From Micromonospora arborensis (GTDB taxonomy: Bacteria > Actinomycetota > Actinomycetes > Mycobacteriales > Micromonosporaceae), in assembly GCF_003205615.1 (NCBI RefSeq), contig NZ_PYBV01000011.1, positions 1-53,882 on the forward strand: a DNA stretch of 53,882 nucleotides, written 5' to 3'. The notes beneath the pieces were generated by a model. The model did not search any database, was not told the origin of the DNA, and saw only the letters and a list, made by a program, of their open reading frames with translations. This document shows, piece by piece, positions 26,424-35,668 of this stretch. Each line of letters opens with the position of its first letter. The stretch's first letter is position 1. The position numbers and the translations under genes are program-made.

Positions 26424-28061
26424 TCAGAGCACGACCGAGGTGATGTCGAGCTCACCGACGTTGTTCAGCTCGAGCTTCTTGATCTTCTCCGAGTGGCCGG
26501 ACTGCTGACCGTAGAAGTAGATCGGGATGCTCGGGACGTCCTGGTCGACCTTCTCGACGGCCTTGGCGAACGCCTCGTGCGAGGCCTCCAGGCTCGGCGC
26601 GGAGCTGGCCTGCTTCGCCAGGGCGTCGACCTCCTTGTTGCTGTACAGGCCGTCGTTCGAGGAGCCACCCGTGACGTAGAGCGGGTTGATCCAGTTCTCG
26701 ACGTCCGGGTAGTCCTGCTGCCAGGCAGCGCGGTACGGGCCCTTCATCGCGTGGGCGTTCACGTTCTGGCGGAAGACCGCGAAGGTCGGCACACCCTCGG
26801 CGCGAGCGTTGATGCCGAGGTTGGTCTTGATCTGCTGCGCAACGGCGTCCATCCAGTCACCGTGGCTGGAGTCGGCGTTGTAGTAGAAGACCATCTCACC
26901 GGTGAAGCCGCCGGCCTCGGCCAGCAGCTGCTTGGCCGTGGTCGGGTCGAACTTGCAGGCGGTGCAGTTGCCCGGCTTGGCGCCCGGGGTCAGCGGGTTC
27001 GCCCAGCTGTCGGCCGGCTTGCGGGTGCCGAAGAAGATCTTGTCCGAGATCTCCTGCCGGTTGATCGCCAGCGACACGGCACGACGCAGCTTCGGGTCCT
27101 TGAAACGCTGGTCGTAGAACGGGAACGCGATCAGCGCGGTCGACGGCGTGACGGTCGAGATGCCCCGCTCACCGAGGTCGGTCTTCCACTTGTCACCGGC
27201 GAGCGCCGAGGTGGGCAGCGACTCCAGGAAGTCCAGGTTGTTGGAGAGCACGTCGGCGTAGGCAGCCGTCTCGTCCTGGTACAGCTTGACGTCGACGTCC
27301 TTGATCTTCATCTTGTCGCGCAGGTTGTAGTCGTCGAAGCGCGTCAGCTTGATGAGGACGTTGTCGCTCCACGACACGAACTTCACCGGGCCGTTGCCGA
27401 TCGGCTTCTTGCCGAACTCCTCGGGCTTCATGGTGAAGAAGGCGTCCGGCAGCGGCATGAAGGCGCTGTAGCCGAGCTTGGTCGGGAAGACCGCGGTCGG
27501 CGCTCCCAGGGTGACCTCGAAGGTCTGGTCGTCGACGACCTTCAGGCCGGACAGCTTCTCAGCCGTCGGCGCCGGGGCCTTCTTCGGACCCTCCGCGCCG
27601 TCCGGGTCAGACGTGTAGGTCTGCTCGAAGCCCTGGATGTCGGCGAAGAAGGAGCCGTTCTGCGCGCCGTTCGGCGAGTAGGCGGCCCAGTTCCAGGCGT
27701 CGACGAAGTTCTTCGCCTTCACCTCGGTACCGTCGTGGAACTTGGTACCCTTCTTGATCTTGATGGTGAAGACCTTGGAGTCCGTCGTGGTGATGGACTC
27801 GGCCAGCGCGTTGCGCGGGGCCCCACCGTCGTTCGGGTACTCGACCAGGCCGGTCCACAGCCAGTCGACGATCTTGCCACCGCCGGTCTCCGTGGTGTTC
27901 GACGGAACCAGCGGGTTCTCCGGCTGGACACCGTGGACGACGATCGCGCCGTCACCGCTGGCGGCAGTATCGTCGCCGCCACCGCTCGAGCAACCGCTCG
28001 CGACAAGCGCGACAGCCGCGCTGAGCGCGATCGCGCTCGTCGCCCGCTTCGAGACTCTCAT
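26424..28061 (-). CDS. Oligopeptide-type ABC transporter substrate-binding lipoprotein (opp2)
   Basis: Family 5 solute-binding protein of 545 residues with signal peptide and lipobox VASGC (Cys24), then a Gly/Asp-rich linker. It shares with OppA1 the segment ENPLVPSNTTETGG, the GTKFHDGTEVKAKNFVDAWNW region and the NKEVDALAKQ end. The overall resemblance makes the two paralogues, but they differ enough that ligands may differ. AGGAGG lies 8-9 nt before the ATG. It is first gene of the minus-strand A-B-C-D-F operon. Confidence 0.9.
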   Translation of the reverse strand: MRVSKRATSAIALSAAVALVASGCSSGGGDDTAASGDGAIVVHGVQPENPLVPSNTTETGGGKIVDWLWTGLVEYPNDGGAPRNALAESITTTDSKVFTIKIKKGTKFHDGTEVKAKNFVDAWNWAAYSPNGAQNGSFFADIQGFEQTYTSDPDGAEGPKKAPAPTAEKLSGLKVVDDQTFEVTLGAPTAVFPTKLGYSAFMPLPDAFFTMKPEEFGKKPIGNGPVKFVSWSDNVLIKLTRFDDYNLRDKMKIKDVDVKLYQDETAAYADVLSNNLDFLESLPTSALAGDKWKTDLGERGISTVTPSTALIAFPFYDQRFKDPKLRRAVSLAINRQEISDKIFFGTRKPADSWANPLTPGAKPGNCTACKFDPTTAKQLLAEAGGFTGEMVFYYNADSSHGDWMDAVAQQIKTNLGINARAEGVPTFAVFRQNVNAHAMKGPYRAAWQQDYPDVENWINPLYVTGGSSNDGLYSNKEVDALAKQASSAPSLEASHEAFAKAVEKVDQDVPSIPIYFYGQQSGHSEKIKKLELNNVGELDITSVVL

Positions 28062-28654
28062 TCCGAGGGGCCTCCTCTTTCTAACCAGGTTCCGTCGTGG
28101 GTTTCACGCACGTTTGGGGGTGACACCGCCCGACCACCCCGGGGCGCGGGTCGCCGGGACCACAGGGAAGTTGGGGACACCCCTGATGTTCCGATCCGCC
28201 GGGCTCCCCCGCCAACGAGGCACGACACGACGCAGAAGGCACGGCCACGAACCGTCGCAAATCGACGAGGACATGGTCATGGGCCGTACGGAGTGCCACA
28301 CACCGATGGTGAGGTGCTGCCACTGTGACACCCACTGGCCGCTTCCGTGAAGGTGCCGTTATCAAGCCGTTAGTTGCCCGCCACGTTGCCGATACTTGAA
28401 AAATGATCATAAAACGGCTGGTGCGGGTCGCTCTGACCAGGAAATACCCGGGATCGCCCGAGCACCCGGCCACGCCCGGCCTCAAGCCCGGCGCGCCGCC
28501 CGGGGTTCATTTCTGCCCGTTAGGACGTCCGTCACCGTTCGCGTTTCCGCCCATCCGGACGAGGTCGACTACGGCTCTACGGGTACGATCGCCGGCCGGG
28601 TGGCCGAGGGCGCAAAGATCATTTATCTGATCCCCCAGCCAGCGCCGCGCAACG
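28062..28654. promoter_or_regulatory. opp2 upstream region
   Basis: This 593-bp gap lies between oppA2 and the response regulator stop. The only distinct feature is an AT-rich patch at 28388-28418, unusual for this DNA. Read on the minus strand it contains TATGAT (28408-28413), a good -10 candidate for opp2, though without a convincing -35. That would give a 5' UTR of about 340 nt. No gene is supported here. Confidence 0.35.
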
Positions 28655-29347
28655 TCACACGAGCCGGCGATCCGCCGCCCAGCGGGAAAGCTCGTAGCGG
28701 TTCGACATCTGAAGCTTGCGCAACACGTTCGACACGTGCGTCTCCACCGTCTTGATGGAGATGAACAGCTCCTTCGCGATCTCCTTGTACGCGTACCCCC
28801 GGGCCAGCAGCCGAAGCACCTCCCGCTCACGGTTGGTGAGCTGGTCCAGCTCGGGGTCGGCCACCGGGGCGTCCGGTCGGGCCGCGAAGGCGTCCAACAC
28901 GAACCCGGCCAGCCGTGGGCTGAACACCGCGTCCCCGTCCGCCACCCGGCGGATCGCCGCGGCAAGCTCGTCCGGGGAAATGGTCTTGGTGACGTAACCA
29001 CGAGCACCGGCACGGATCAACCCGATAACGTCCTCCGCCGCGTCGGAGACGCTCAGCGCCAGGAACTTGACCTGCGGGTGGGTACGCCGCATCGCCTCCA
29101 GCACCGCGCGTCCGCCGCCGTCGGGCATGTGCACGTCGAGCAGCACCACGTCCGGTCCGACAGCGGCGATCCGGGTGACCGCCTCGGCCACGGTGCTCGC
29201 CTCGCCCACCACCTCGACGTGGGCGCCCAACTCCGCGCGCACCCCGGCCCGGAACATGGCGTGATCGTCCACCAGGAACACCCGCAGCCGCTCGGGGCGG
29301 GCATCCGCCGGGTCGAGGTGCTCGGTCGACTGCTCGGCCATGGTCAT
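28655..29347 (-). CDS. NarL/LuxR-family response regulator
   Basis: Two-component response regulator of 230 residues. The receiver (about 21-140) has acidic Asp27/Asp28, phospho-acceptor Asp71 (VVLLDVHMPDG) and Lys121. The C-terminal LuxR-type HTH (about 168-230) has LTNREREVLRLLARGYAYKEIA and ISIKTVETHVSNVLRKL. Its ATG overlaps the kinase stop (ATGA), so kinase and regulator are one operon. Target genes probably include the divergent PspC/LiaF-like gene (inference from context). Confidence 0.93.
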   Translation of the reverse strand: MTMAEQSTEHLDPADARPERLRVFLVDDHAMFRAGVRAELGAHVEVVGEASTVAEAVTRIAAVGPDVVLLDVHMPDGGGRAVLEAMRRTHPQVKFLALSVSDAAEDVIGLIRAGARGYVTKTISPDELAAAIRRVADGDAVFSPRLAGFVLDAFAARPDAPVADPELDQLTNREREVLRLLARGYAYKEIAKELFISIKTVETHVSNVLRKLQMSNRYELSRWAADRRLV

Positions 29348-30609
29348 CTGTTCCTCTCCGCTGCGGACGAGTCCCGGGAGATCGGCAGGATCAACCGGAC
29401 CTCGGTCCCCTCCCCCGGGCCGGACCGGATTTCGGCCCGTCCGCCGTGCCGCTTCATCCGCCCGATGATCGAGCCGCGTACGCCGTGCCGGTGGTCCTCC
29501 ACGGTATCCGGATCGAAGCCCTTCCCCCGGTCCCGGACGAAGACGCTGACCTGATCGGGCTCCACCTCGGCATAGAGCGACACGGTCAGCACGCCGGCGT
29601 GCCGGGCCGCGTTCACCAGTGCCTCCCGCGCGGCCGCGACCAACGCCCCGACCTTCTCGTCGGTCTCCCGGTCCCCCACCACCACCGTCTCCACGGTGAT
29701 GGCGTAGGTGTCCTCGACCTCGGCGGCGGCCTGCTCCAGCGCGGCGGCGAAACGTTCGCTCGGCGACGCGGTGGGCTTGTAGAGCCAGTTACGCAGGGAC
29801 CGTTCCTGCCCTCGGGCCAGCCGCTGCACCATCTTGACGTCGGCAGCGTTGCGCTGGATCAGCGCCAACGTGTGCAGCACCTGGTCGTGCACCATCGCGG
29901 CCAACTCGGCGCGCTCCTGCTCACGGATGCGCCCCTCGCGCTCCGAGCGGAGCTGGCTGTACGTCCGCCAGAGCACTGGCGCGGCGACCACGCCGACCCC
30001 CGCCAGCCCGACCAGCGCGAAGATCACGCCGTTGATCACCGCATCGAAGTTCTGCGCTGGCGAGTAGACGGCCGCGACGCCGATGATGCCGACCGCGACC
30101 AGCACTCCCCCGCCGATGAAGCGGAGCACGAACGCCCGCCGGTCACTCTCCTCGACGACCGCGCCGAGCCAGGGCACCGGCATCGCCTCACCCCACTGCC
30201 GCCGCCGCTCCGGCGCGGACTGGTGCCAGATGACCCCGGCGCCGACCGCGATGATGGCCACCAACCAACCGGCGGTGCCAGCCGCACCCACCGAGTCGAA
30301 GACCATCACCTGGATCAACAGGACACCGAGCCCGATCCCGACGAACGGCAGGAGTTGAGCGACGTCGCGCCGGGGCGGTACCGCGGTGTCACCGGGCCGC
30401 AGCGGCACCACGGCCCAGAAGGCCGCGTAGAGCAGCAGGCCGAGCCCGCTCAGACCGAGCAGCACCATGAACGCGACGCGCACCCGCAGCACCGAAATGC
30501 CGAGATGGTCAGCGATACCGGCGGCGACGCCGGCGGCCATCCGGTGCTCGGGGGCGCGGTAGAGGCGCGGGGGCGGAGTCACGGTGCTGATCGGAGGCTC
30601 CCTGCTCAT
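29344..30609 (-). CDS. PspC-domain sensor histidine kinase
   Basis: Membrane histidine kinase of about 421 residues. An N-terminal PspC domain (RLYRAPEHRMAAGVAAGIADHLGI plus a membrane helix) is followed by several more helices, then the HisKA_3 region with His241 in AAMVHDQVLHTLALIQ. The ATPase domain has an N-box (REALVNAARHA), VRDRGKGFD and GEGTEVRL. The start is uncertain: ATG at 30609 (used here) or GTG at 30669. A PspC sensor fused to a NarL-type kinase is typical of actinobacterial envelope-stress systems and resembles LiaS in role. Confidence 0.88.
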   Translation of the reverse strand: MSREPPISTVTPPPRLYRAPEHRMAAGVAAGIADHLGISVLRVRVAFMVLLGLSGLGLLLYAAFWAVVPLRPGDTAVPPRRDVAQLLPFVGIGLGVLLIQVMVFDSVGAAGTAGWLVAIIAVGAGVIWHQSAPERRRQWGEAMPVPWLGAVVEESDRRAFVLRFIGGGVLVAVGIIGVAAVYSPAQNFDAVINGVIFALVGLAGVGVVAAPVLWRTYSQLRSEREGRIREQERAELAAMVHDQVLHTLALIQRNAADVKMVQRLARGQERSLRNWLYKPTASPSERFAAALEQAAAEVEDTYAITVETVVVGDRETDEKVGALVAAAREALVNAARHAGVLTVSLYAEVEPDQVSVFVRDRGKGFDPDTVEDHRHGVRGSIIGRMKRHGGRAEIRSGPGEGTEVRLILPISRDSSAAERNR

Positions 30610-30764
30610 GGTGGCGGGCTGGTCGAGGTCGGTGATCCGATCGTCACACGCTGCGGCGTCCACGACCACGGGGACGCCCCCGACATTCCGGCCGCCGTAT
30701 CTCAGGGTGGGGTCAGGGTCGGGTCCTGAGGTCGTTCGGGTTCACCTGGCAGCAGGATCGAAGC

Positions 30765-32588
30765 ATGACCGAGGAAGCTGCCCCGCCACCCCGACCGGGG
30801 TCGGCACAGCCGGGCGGTTCGACACCGCCTCCGCCAGCCGCGACGCCCGCCCAATGGACCGAGCCCAGCACGTCTGGTCCGTACACCGGCTCCGGCCCGA
30901 CCGCCGACGGCGCACCAGCCGCCGGCTACGGGCCGCCCGCTGCCGGCTACGGCCCGGGCCCGGGGTTCGCGACCGGCACCGGCTACGGGGCCGGGGGCAC
31001 GCCACCCGGGCCGGGTGGTCCCGGTCCGTCCGTGCCGCCACCGCCGCTGGGCGGCGCTGGTTTCACCTCGCGGTACGGGCTGGTCCGACCGCGTGACGGG
31101 CGGTATCTGGCCGGCGTCTGCGCGGCGATCGGACGAGCCACCAACACCGATCCGGTCCTCTGGCGAGTGCTGCTCGCAGTGCTCGGGTTCTTCGGGGGCA
31201 TCGGCATCCTGGTGTACGTCGCCGCCTGGTTGATCATCCCGAATGAGGGCGACACCGCGTCCCCGATCGAGTCCATGCTCGGGCGTGGCCGCTCCAGCAT
31301 GTCGCCGGTGACTGTGATCGTGCTGGGCATCCTGGCCGCGGCCAGCTTCGGCTACATCGTCACCGACGCCTTCCGCGCGGTGCTGCTCGGCGCGGCCATC
31401 CTGGTCGCCGGCGCGCTGCTGCTCAACCGGGACAGCCGCAACAACCCACCGGCGGGCCCCCCGGGCGGGCCGGCACCGTCCGCGCCGTCCGGCACCCCGC
31501 CGGGACCGGTGCCGCCGGTGGCCTGGCCCGCACCGTCGTACGGCACGGTCCCATCGACCGGCCCGCTGCCGACCACGCCGATGGCCAGCACTGATCCGGC
31601 GTACGCCACCGCGACGACGGCGGCGGCGCCCACCGCCACCACCCCGGCGTACGAGGTGCAGCCGACCAGCGTGCCGCAACCGTCCGCCACGGCGCAGCCG
31701 GTGTCCGGCACGGGCCCGGTGTCCGGGCAACCGGCCGGCTCGACGACCGTCGGGGCAGGCTGGCCGGCGCCCACCACGGGCTTGCCGGGCACCAGCACGC
31801 CCAGCGCCGGCTGGCCGTCGGCACCGGTGACCGGTCCCCCCGCTACCCCGCCCGGCTATCCGACCGCCGCGCCGCCATCGGGTTACCGTCCCCCGTTCGC
31901 GCCGCACGGCCCGTACGCCTCGCCAGCCCCGGCCGCGTCCCCACCGCCCAAGCCACCGAAGCCGCCGAAGCGCCCCCGGGAGCGTTCGCCACTCGGCGCG
32001 GTGACCTTCTCGCTGATCTTCCTGATCCTCGGTGTGGTCGCCCTGCTCAACCTGCTGGACGTCTTCCCCATCAGCGCCTCGGCGTACTTCGCGGCCGCGC
32101 TGGCCACGATCGGGCTGGGGCTGCTGGTCGGCACCTGGTTCGGGCGGGCCCGCTGGCTCATCGCGCTCGGCCTGGTGACCGCGGCGGCGCTCGGCACGGC
32201 GACGGTCGCCGAGTCCTACGACCGGATCCGCGGGGTCGACGGCGCGGTGACCTGGGCACCGACGGACTACCGCGACCTCGCCGACCGGTACGAGAACAGC
32301 TTCGGTGACGCCGTGCTCGACCTGCGGGGGATCGACTTCGCGAAACGGGACAGCCAGGTGACGGTCGCGATCAACTTCGGCAAGGCGACAGTGGTCGTCC
32401 CGCCGAACGTGGACGTCACCACCGTGGCCGACGTCAACGCCGGCGACGCCACCATCTTCGGCAACCGTTCCGGCGGGCTGGACGGCCGCCTGCAGGAGAG
32501 CACCGACCTCGGCGTCGACGGTGCCGGCGGCGGGAAGTTGCGCCTGTACATCCATGTCAATGCTGGCAACCTGGAGGTGACCCGGTGA
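30765..32588 (+). CDS. PspC-domain protein with LiaF-like C-terminus
   Basis: A 607-residue membrane protein. Residues 1-100 are Pro/Gly/Ala-rich. A PspC domain (about 103-165, LVRPRDGRYLAGVCAAIGRATNTDP) is followed by two or three helices and a long Pro/Thr/Ala linker (about 225-405). A second helix group (SPLGAVTFSLIFLILGVVALLNLL...) precedes a soluble C-terminal region (about 485-607) with FGDAVLDLRGIDF and INFGKATVVVPPNVDV. That end resembles the beta-rich 'cell wall-active antibiotics response' domain of LiaF. It is divergent from the PspC kinase-regulator pair, suggesting a LiaFSR-like module. The ATG at 30765 has AGGA upstream. Confidence 0.85.
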   Translation: MTEEAAPPPRPGSAQPGGSTPPPPAATPAQWTEPSTSGPYTGSGPTADGAPAAGYGPPAAGYGPGPGFATGTGYGAGGTPPGPGGPGPSVPPPPLGGAGFTSRYGLVRPRDGRYLAGVCAAIGRATNTDPVLWRVLLAVLGFFGGIGILVYVAAWLIIPNEGDTASPIESMLGRGRSSMSPVTVIVLGILAAASFGYIVTDAFRAVLLGAAILVAGALLLNRDSRNNPPAGPPGGPAPSAPSGTPPGPVPPVAWPAPSYGTVPSTGPLPTTPMASTDPAYATATTAAAPTATTPAYEVQPTSVPQPSATAQPVSGTGPVSGQPAGSTTVGAGWPAPTTGLPGTSTPSAGWPSAPVTGPPATPPGYPTAAPPSGYRPPFAPHGPYASPAPAASPPPKPPKPPKRPRERSPLGAVTFSLIFLILGVVALLNLLDVFPISASAYFAAALATIGLGLLVGTWFGRARWLIALGLVTAAALGTATVAESYDRIRGVDGAVTWAPTDYRDLADRYENSFGDAVLDLRGIDFAKRDSQVTVAINFGKATVVVPPNVDVTTVADVNAGDATIFGNRSGGLDGRLQESTDLGVDGAGGGKLRLYIHVNAGNLEVTR

Positions 32589-33175
32589 AGGCTCACCGCA
32601 CGGATCTGGTGTCGTTCGCCTTCGGGCTCGTGTTCCTGGCGCTGTCCGCCTGGTGGCTGCTCGGTCAGATACTCGGGCTCGCGCTACCCGCGGTCGGCTG
32701 GTTCCTGGCCAGCGCACTGATCCTGATCGGCGTCTTCGGGCTGGTCGGCGCGCTGCGCTCCGGTCGGTCGGGCCGGCCCGAGCAGACCGCCGAAGCGGCT
32801 GCCACCGAGGCCGTCACGCCGGTCTCCGGTGCGTCCGTGCCGGTTTCCGGTGCCGCCGCGCCGACCTCGGGTGCGGCTCTGCCGGCCTGGGAAGCCCAAC
32901 AGTCCACCTGGGACGCTCCCCTGCCGGGAAACGAGACGTCGACCACCGAGGTACGAGCGCCGGAGGCACCGACCACCGACGTGATCCACCCGGCCTGGCT
33001 GGCTCACCCGACGTCGGAGCCGCAGACCACCCCGGTCCCCGACGACGAGACCGACGAGCCGACCATCGGAATCCTCCGAGCGACGCCGGATGAGCCGACC
33101 CGGTCCGACCAATCGGTCGACGCGGTCGACGACGAACCGGGCAACGAGCGCGAGGGTCGACGCGGGGAGGGCTGA
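32585..33175 (+). CDS. Small membrane protein following the LiaF-like gene
   Basis: A 196-residue protein with two N-terminal helices (DLVSFAFGLVFLALSAWWLLGQI and GWFLASALILIGVFGLVGAL), then a low-complexity Ala/Thr/Pro/Glu tail of about 130 residues. Its GTG start overlaps the stop of the upstream gene (GTGA), so the two are co-translated and probably act together at the membrane. I recognise no characterised family. Confidence 0.75.
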   Translation: MKAHRTDLVSFAFGLVFLALSAWWLLGQILGLALPAVGWFLASALILIGVFGLVGALRSGRSGRPEQTAEAAATEAVTPVSGASVPVSGAAAPTSGAALPAWEAQQSTWDAPLPGNETSTTEVRAPEAPTTDVIHPAWLAHPTSEPQTTPVPDDETDEPTIGILRATPDEPTRSDQSVDAVDDEPGNEREGRRGEG

Positions 33176-33343
33176 CGTCGGGCGCCCTGCCGGCGTCGGC
33201 CTGCTCCACCGCCACGGCGGTGCGGCTGGCACGGACGGGCGCATATGCTGGCCGGTGGAGATCTCGCCTCCGCCGGCCGGCCCGTCCGCCATGGCGGTCC
33301 CGCCGCGATTCCCGTCTCTACCCCCGTCAGGAGCCCGCCCGAC

Positions 33344-34597
33344 ATGACCCAGTCCCCCGCCGTGCGTACCACCGGTCGGTCCGGTCCGGTACGCATCGGC
33401 GAGCGAGCCGCCCGTACCCTCGTCTCCGAGCTGGCCCGGATCAACGATTCCAAGGCCGCCCTGCTGGTCGGGGTGGGCCCGGAGTCCGCGGTGCTGGCCG
33501 CGGCGATCGAGGCGCTGCTCCCCGGTGACCGGCTCACCGTGGTGCCCACCGAGCCGCTCGGCGCTGCCGCGCTCCGCGAGCACGTCACCGCCCAGGGCCG
33601 CTGGGTCGCCGACCGGGTGGACGTCGTCGACTCACTGGCCGAGGCCGAGACCGCCGGGGTCGTCATCGCCGGCGAGGTGTTCACCGGCACCACCGAGGAG
33701 ACCCGCAGCGGCATCGAGGGCCTGGCCAAATACCTGTCCGACGGTGCCGTGTTGAGCGTGGCGACCCTCGCCACGCCCGGCCGGACCACCGGCGCCGCCG
33801 CCGAGCTGGCTCGGCAGGACGCCCTCTACGGCGTCGGCGCCGACCTGGTGCTGCGCAACAACCCACCGGTACGCGTCTACCGACTGCGCTTCACCCCGGC
33901 CAGCCCCGCCGCGGCCGACAGGTTGACCCCCGCCCACCGGCCCTCGAGCGTGCCGCTGACCCGCGGCATGCACATCGACTCCAACGGCGTGGCCGCCGCC
34001 GGCATCGCGCTGGGCCTCGCGGCACTGACTCGGGTGGCGCGTCCCTCGTCCAAGCTCTGGCTACTGCCAGCGCTGGCCGCCGGGCCGGTCGCCGCGTTCT
34101 TCCGGGACCCGGAACGGGACGTACCGGAAGACCCGAACGCCGTTGTCGCCAGCGCGGACGGAAAGGTCCTGTCGGTGCAGCGACTGCACGACGAGCGTTT
34201 CGGCGACGGCGAGTGGCTGCGGGTCGCGGTCTTCCTGTCGGTGCTGGACGTGCACGTCAACCGTGCCCCGGTCGCCGGCAAGGTGGTGGACTACTTCGTC
34301 GCCGACGGTGGCTTCGTCAACGCCATGAAGCCGGACGCCGAGCACAACGTGGCGGCGTACACCGTCCTGGACACCGCTCGTGGCACCGTGGTTGTCGCGC
34401 AGCGCACCGGGCTGATCGCCCGCCGGATCGTCCAGCGCGCGCCGATCGGCGCACTGCTGGCCAAGGGCGAGCGCTTCGGTCTGATCCGATTCGGCTCACG
34501 GACCGACGTCTACCTCCCGGCCGACGCTGCGGACCCGCTGGTCGGGCCGGGCGACAAGGTAATCGGCGGGTCCACGGTCATCGCCCGCTGGCGCTGA
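33344..34597 (+). CDS. psd: Phosphatidylserine decarboxylase with N-terminal extension
   Basis: Makes phosphatidylethanolamine from phosphatidylserine. The decarboxylase part (about residues 215-417) has RDPERDVPEDPNAVVASADGK, VFLSVLDVHVNRAP and the self-cleavage site RFGSRTDVYLP (Gly384-Ser385), where Ser becomes the pyruvoyl cofactor. The protein is 417 residues, about 200 longer than ordinary short bacterial Psd. The extra N-terminal domain has a glycine-rich LLVGVGPESAVLAAAIEAL and looks like a Rossmann or methyltransferase-like fold of unknown role. AGGAG precedes the ATG at 33344. It is convergent with pssA, its pathway partner. Confidence 0.85.
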   Translation: MTQSPAVRTTGRSGPVRIGERAARTLVSELARINDSKAALLVGVGPESAVLAAAIEALLPGDRLTVVPTEPLGAAALREHVTAQGRWVADRVDVVDSLAEAETAGVVIAGEVFTGTTEETRSGIEGLAKYLSDGAVLSVATLATPGRTTGAAAELARQDALYGVGADLVLRNNPPVRVYRLRFTPASPAAADRLTPAHRPSSVPLTRGMHIDSNGVAAAGIALGLAALTRVARPSSKLWLLPALAAGPVAAFFRDPERDVPEDPNAVVASADGKVLSVQRLHDERFGDGEWLRVAVFLSVLDVHVNRAPVAGKVVDYFVADGGFVNAMKPDAEHNVAAYTVLDTARGTVVVAQRTGLIARRIVQRAPIGALLAKGERFGLIRFGSRTDVYLPADAADPLVGPGDKVIGGSTVIARWR

Positions 34598-34610
34598 CCC
34601 ACCAACGCAG

Positions 34611-34641
34611 AACGGGGCGCCGCTGTCCGCGGCGCCCCGTT
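34611..34641. terminator. Bidirectional terminator between psd and pssA
   Basis: A perfect 13-bp stem (34611-34623 with 34629-34641) has a 5-nt loop in the 57-bp convergent gap. Confidence 0.9.
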
Positions 34642-34654
34642 CCAACTGCTGAAA

Positions 34655-35668
34655 TCAGGCGGTACGACGCTGCCGCAGCCAGAGCACCGGCCCGCTGACG
34701 AGATAGCCCACCACGATCAGGGCGAACGTGAGTCGGATGTCGACCAGCGCGCCGATCACCGGAGCAAGCCAGAGCCACGGCGGCAGCTTCACCAGGCGGG
34801 CGAGCTTGGCGTACGGGAAGCTCGACACCATCGCGAAGGCAAGCAGCGCGACCCCGGCGACCAGCACGGCGCCGGGCACCGGCAGGCCGATCGCCACGGT
34901 CACGGCGAGCACCGCCGCCGCCATGGTGGTGGGCACGCCGCAGAAGAAACGGCCGTCCTTCGGCGAAACGTTGAAGCGGGCCAGTCGAATCGCGGCACAC
35001 GCCGCGACCAGGGCGCACGCCACCGCCGCGGCGGCCGTGGAGACGGAGCCAGCGAGCGAGGCGTAGACCACGACCGGTGCGGCGAGGCCGAACGAGCACA
35101 TGTCGGCCAGCGAGTCCATCTGCGCGCCGAACGGGCTGGCCACGCCGAGCCGGCGAGCCAGTGCGCCGTCCAGACCGTCGAAGCCGACGCAGGCGATCAG
35201 GCAGAGCGCGGCGATCCGCACCTCGCCCTGCATGGCCAGGAAGATGGCCAGCATGCCGAGCATCAGGCTGGCCAGCGTGCAGGCGTTGACCAGGCCGAAC
35301 TTCATTCGGCGGGCGATGGTGCGCTCGCCGGGAAGCAGCGGGATCGACCGCGACGAAGCCTCGTCGGCGTGCGCCATCGGCGGCATCGCCGGGCTGATCG
35401 GCATGACCGCCTCGATCTCCGCTCGGCCGACACCCAGTGTCGGTCGGCTGAGCCGGTCCAGGCCGTAGCGACGGCGCTGCCGGTCGGCGTACCGACGCTC
35501 GGGCGGGGCCACGTCGGTCGCGTGCAGGTCACCGTCACGGCGACCGACCCGGACCAACAGCACCTGGCGGGCGAACGTGCTGCTGCGGCGCAACCGGCCC
35601 GCCCAGCGACGCCCTGCGGGGCGCGGACTGTCAGTAGTACGACGCCGGCGCCATGGGGCTCTCGGCAC
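34655..35668 (-). CDS. pssA: CDP-diacylglycerol-serine O-phosphatidyltransferase
   Basis: Makes phosphatidylserine, the substrate of Psd. The CDP-alcohol phosphotransferase signature DGLDGALARRLGVASPFGAQ continues to MDSLADMCSFG and fits DGxxAR-x8-G-x3-D-x3-D. About six to eight helices follow, ending in RQRR. From the GTG at 35668, which has GGAGGAAAC immediately upstream, the protein is 337 residues with an Arg-rich cytoplasmic N-terminus of about 120 residues. Shorter starts inside that region cannot be excluded; a longer one from 35866 is less likely. Confidence 0.88.
   Translation of the reverse strand: MPRAPWRRRRTTDSPRPAGRRWAGRLRRSSTFARQVLLVRVGRRDGDLHATDVAPPERRYADRQRRRYGLDRLSRPTLGVGRAEIEAVMPISPAMPPMAHADEASSRSIPLLPGERTIARRMKFGLVNACTLASLMLGMLAIFLAMQGEVRIAALCLIACVGFDGLDGALARRLGVASPFGAQMDSLADMCSFGLAAPVVVYASLAGSVSTAAAAVACALVAACAAIRLARFNVSPKDGRFFCGVPTTMAAAVLAVTVAIGLPVPGAVLVAGVALLAFAMVSSFPYAKLARLVKLPPWLWLAPVIGALVDIRLTFALIVVGYLVSGPVLWLRQRRTA

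Noticed and set aside
28062..28654. Short plus-strand frames in the gap before oppA2
   Set aside because: No ribosome binding sites or motifs; the composition differs from the real genes, and the region is better read as the opp2 promoter and 5' UTR.
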